DNA of 9,359 nt from RUG11237 sp964450185 (GTDB lineage Bacteria; Bacillota; Clostridia; Lachnospirales; Lachnospiraceae): positions 1-9,359 of the forward strand of contig CAYVCL010000094.1 of NCBI GenBank assembly GCA_964450185.1, read 5' to 3'. The notes beneath the pieces are model-generated. The model saw nothing but the letters and a program-made list of their open reading frames with translations, had not been told where the DNA came from and did not search any database. A program made the position numbers and the translations under genes. How positions within the stretch are numbered: the stretch's first letter is position 1; every line of letters begins with the position of its first letter. Shown piece by piece: positions 8,339 through 9,359 of the stretch.

Positions 8339-8359
8339 AAAAGCAGATAAACTGCTTTT
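8339..8359 (+). terminator. Intrinsic terminator after the four-gene operon
   Basis: AAAAGCAG (8339-8346) and CTGCTTTT (8352-8359) form an 8-bp stem with a 5-nt ATAAA loop, and the right arm ends in a T-run. It lies 11 nt after the DHHW stop codon. The stem has only four G-C pairs, so readthrough into the next gene is possible. A second small hairpin (GCATTT 8317-8322 with AAATGC 8331-8336) overlaps the stop codon just before it. Confidence 0.55.
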
Positions 8360-8365
8360 CGCAGA

Positions 8366-8394
8366 TAGAAAATCCAACGCAAATATAGTATAAT
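8366..8394 (+). promoter_or_regulatory. Sigma-A-type promoter for the last gene
   Basis: TAGAAA (8366-8371) is a fair -35 match, and TATAAT (8389-8394) is a perfect -10, with exactly 17 nt between. Transcription would start near 8401, giving a leader of about 46 nt. It follows directly after the terminator at 8339-8359, as expected for a separate transcription unit. Confidence 0.6.
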
Positions 8395-8446
8395 ATGGAT
8401 AGAAAATGAGGGAAAACGGTCATACTTAGACAAAGGAGGAAGCGGC

Positions 8447-9325
8447 ATGAAAAAGGGAAGAAAATCGGCTTTACTATGTCTGATAACTCTGTTAGCATTA
8501 TTTGTCTGCGTAGGGGAAGTGCAGGCAGCCCAAGTAAAGCTGAACAAATCAAAGGTAACCATGTATGTGGGGAAGACGGTTACCTTAAAAGTAACAGGAA
8601 GCAAACAAAAAGTAACGTGGAAAAGCTCCAAGAAGAAAGTAGCCACGGTCAACGCCAAGGGGAAAGTAACAGCAAAAAAAGCGGGAACTACCGTTATCAG
8701 TGCCAAAATTCAAAAGAAAACCTACAAGTGCAAAATTACGGTAAAGAATCCCTGCCTGAACAAAAAGAGTGTGACATTGCAAAACGGCAAAAAAGTTACT
8801 TTAAAACTTAACGGTACAAAAGCCAAAAAGTGGAGCAGCAGTAACAAAAAGGTAGCCACGGTTAATTCCAAAGGACAGGTGACTGCCAAATCCGTGGGGA
8901 TAAGTACCATTTCCTGTAAAGGACAAAACGCAAAAACGTATCGTTGCAAGGTCACGGTTGCAGCTAAAAAAGGTCAGTCAGACGACAGCAAACAAGAGGA
9001 AACAAAACCGGATGACAGCACACCGGGTGATACCAAACCGGATGACACAGAACAGGAAGAAACCGTACATACACATGAATTTGTATGTACCCAAGAAATT
9101 CCTTCTACCTGTTTGGAAAACGGAACAAAAGAGTACACCTGTAAAACCTGCGGTGAGAAAAAGACCGAATACACAGACAGGATAGACCACACATACGAAG
9201 TGACAGAGGAAAAAGAAGCTACCTGTTATGAAGATGGTTATACCATCTATGAATGTAAAATGTGCCACGATTCTTACACGGTTACGTTAAGTAGCCTTGA
9301 TGCTCATGCAATGTCATTTAGATAA
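8447..9325 (+). CDS. Secreted Big_2-domain protein with C-terminal His/Cys modules
   Basis: A 292-residue exported protein with AGGAGG (8434-8439) 7 nt before the ATG and a signal peptide ending near VQAA (residue 28). Residues 29-101 and 103-173 are two Lys-rich Big_2 (bacterial Ig-like) domains, each with W-x-S-S-x-K-K-V-A-T-V-N-x-K-G-x-V-T-A-K. An acidic linker of five-residue repeats covers 182-206. Two modules with H-x11-C-x3-G-x3-Y-x-C-x2-C follow (H210, C222, C232, C235 and H248, C260, C270, C273), resembling repeats seen in clostridial surface proteins. The four His/Cys positions in each could bind a metal or form disulfides. There is no enzymatic domain and no LPXTG. The Big_2 units resemble those of the large beta-helix protein, suggesting the same surface compartment. 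The protein stops just where a third His/Cys module would begin, so it may be a shortened member. The function is unknown; adhesion or wall binding is a guess. Confidence 0.8.
   Translation: MKKGRKSALLCLITLLALFVCVGEVQAAQVKLNKSKVTMYVGKTVTLKVTGSKQKVTWKSSKKKVATVNAKGKVTAKKAGTTVISAKIQKKTYKCKITVKNPCLNKKSVTLQNGKKVTLKLNGTKAKKWSSSNKKVATVNSKGQVTAKSVGISTISCKGQNAKTYRCKVTVAAKKGQSDDSKQEETKPDDSTPGDTKPDDTEQEETVHTHEFVCTQEIPSTCLENGTKEYTCKTCGEKKTEYTDRIDHTYEVTEEKEATCYEDGYTIYECKMCHDSYTVTLSSLDAHAMSFR
8531..8965 (+). repeat. Tandem Big_2 domains
   Basis: Residues 29-101 and 103-173 of the last gene are two copies of the same Ig-like fold unit. The most conserved part is around W58 and W129, followed by SS-x-KKVATVN-x-KG-x-VTAK. 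The nucleotide copies have diverged, which points to an old duplication or independent acquisition rather than recent slippage. Confidence 0.8.
8990..9064 (+). repeat. Five 15-nt repeats encoding an acidic pentapeptide linker
   Basis: The encoded residues 182-206 read KQEET, KPDDS, TPGDT, KPDDT, EQEET: five in-register units of x-[P/Q]-[D/E/G]-[D/E]-[S/T]. At DNA level AAACCGGATGACA occurs exactly at 9005-9017 and again at 9035-9047, 30 nt apart. This is a flexible acidic spacer between the basic Big_2 domains and the His/Cys modules, and its length could vary by slippage. Confidence 0.75.
9074..9268 (+). repeat. Two tandem His/Cys modules (H-C-CxxC)
   Basis: Two copies align without gaps: H210 with H248, C222 with C260, G226 with G264, Y230 with Y268, C232 with C270, and C235 with C273. 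The second copy has a His (H274) after CxxC where the first has Gly. The equal spacing of one His and three Cys suggests a small metal site or a conserved disulfide pattern. Confidence 0.75.
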
Positions 9326-9359
9326 CATTTAAGTGCTTTTTGCAAAAAACGAAATGTCA

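Noticed and set aside
8990..9064. CRISPR-like or tandem DNA repeat
   Set aside because: The 15-nt units have no spacers and are explained by the in-frame acidic pentapeptide linker.
9325..9357. Terminator after the last gene
   Set aside because: ACATTT/AAATGT is an AT-rich 6-bp stem with a 21-nt loop, and the window ends before any T-run could be seen.

Overview
The window looks like chromosome from an AT-rich, low-GC Gram-positive anaerobe, most likely a Clostridia/Lachnospiraceae-type gut or rumen bacterium. This is inferred from strong AGGAGG-type ribosome sites, Lys-rich Big_2 and fibronectin-III surface domains, and an AlgI-type MBOAT gene next to a DHHW-family gene. No marker gene fixes the taxon. 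All five genes are on the + strand and almost every base is coding.

Layout: 1-132 is a short upstream region with a terminator-like inverted repeat and a weak promoter candidate. 133-5148 encodes a 1671-residue secreted protein: a signal peptide, a pectate-lyase/tailspike-like right-handed beta-helix, then a mixed chain of bacterial Ig-like (Big) and Fn3 domains ending in two very Lys-rich Fn3 repeats. 5200-5793 encodes a small lipoprotein. 5820-7220 encodes a membrane-bound O-acyltransferase of the AlgI/DltB type. 7231-8328 encodes a membrane-anchored DHHW/AlgJ-AlgX-like SGNH protein. The gaps between these four genes are 51, 26 and 10 nt with no terminator seen, so they are read as one operon. 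A hairpin with a T-run (8339-8359) and a promoter with a perfect TATAAT (8366-8394) then separate 8447-9325, a secreted protein with two Big_2 domains, an acidic five-residue repeat linker and two His/Cys modules.

Inferred joint role: the MBOAT protein passes an acyl group, probably acetyl, across the membrane. The DHHW protein transfers it to a polysaccharide outside, the lipoprotein assists at the membrane surface, and the large beta-helix protein binds, cuts or otherwise acts on the same or another glycan. The parts list resembles the alginate modification set (AlgI plus AlgJ/AlgX, with the beta-helix epimerase AlgG) but with Gram-positive surface architecture. The substrate cannot be read from the sequence, and the beta-helix lacks the DPHD motif of AlgG.
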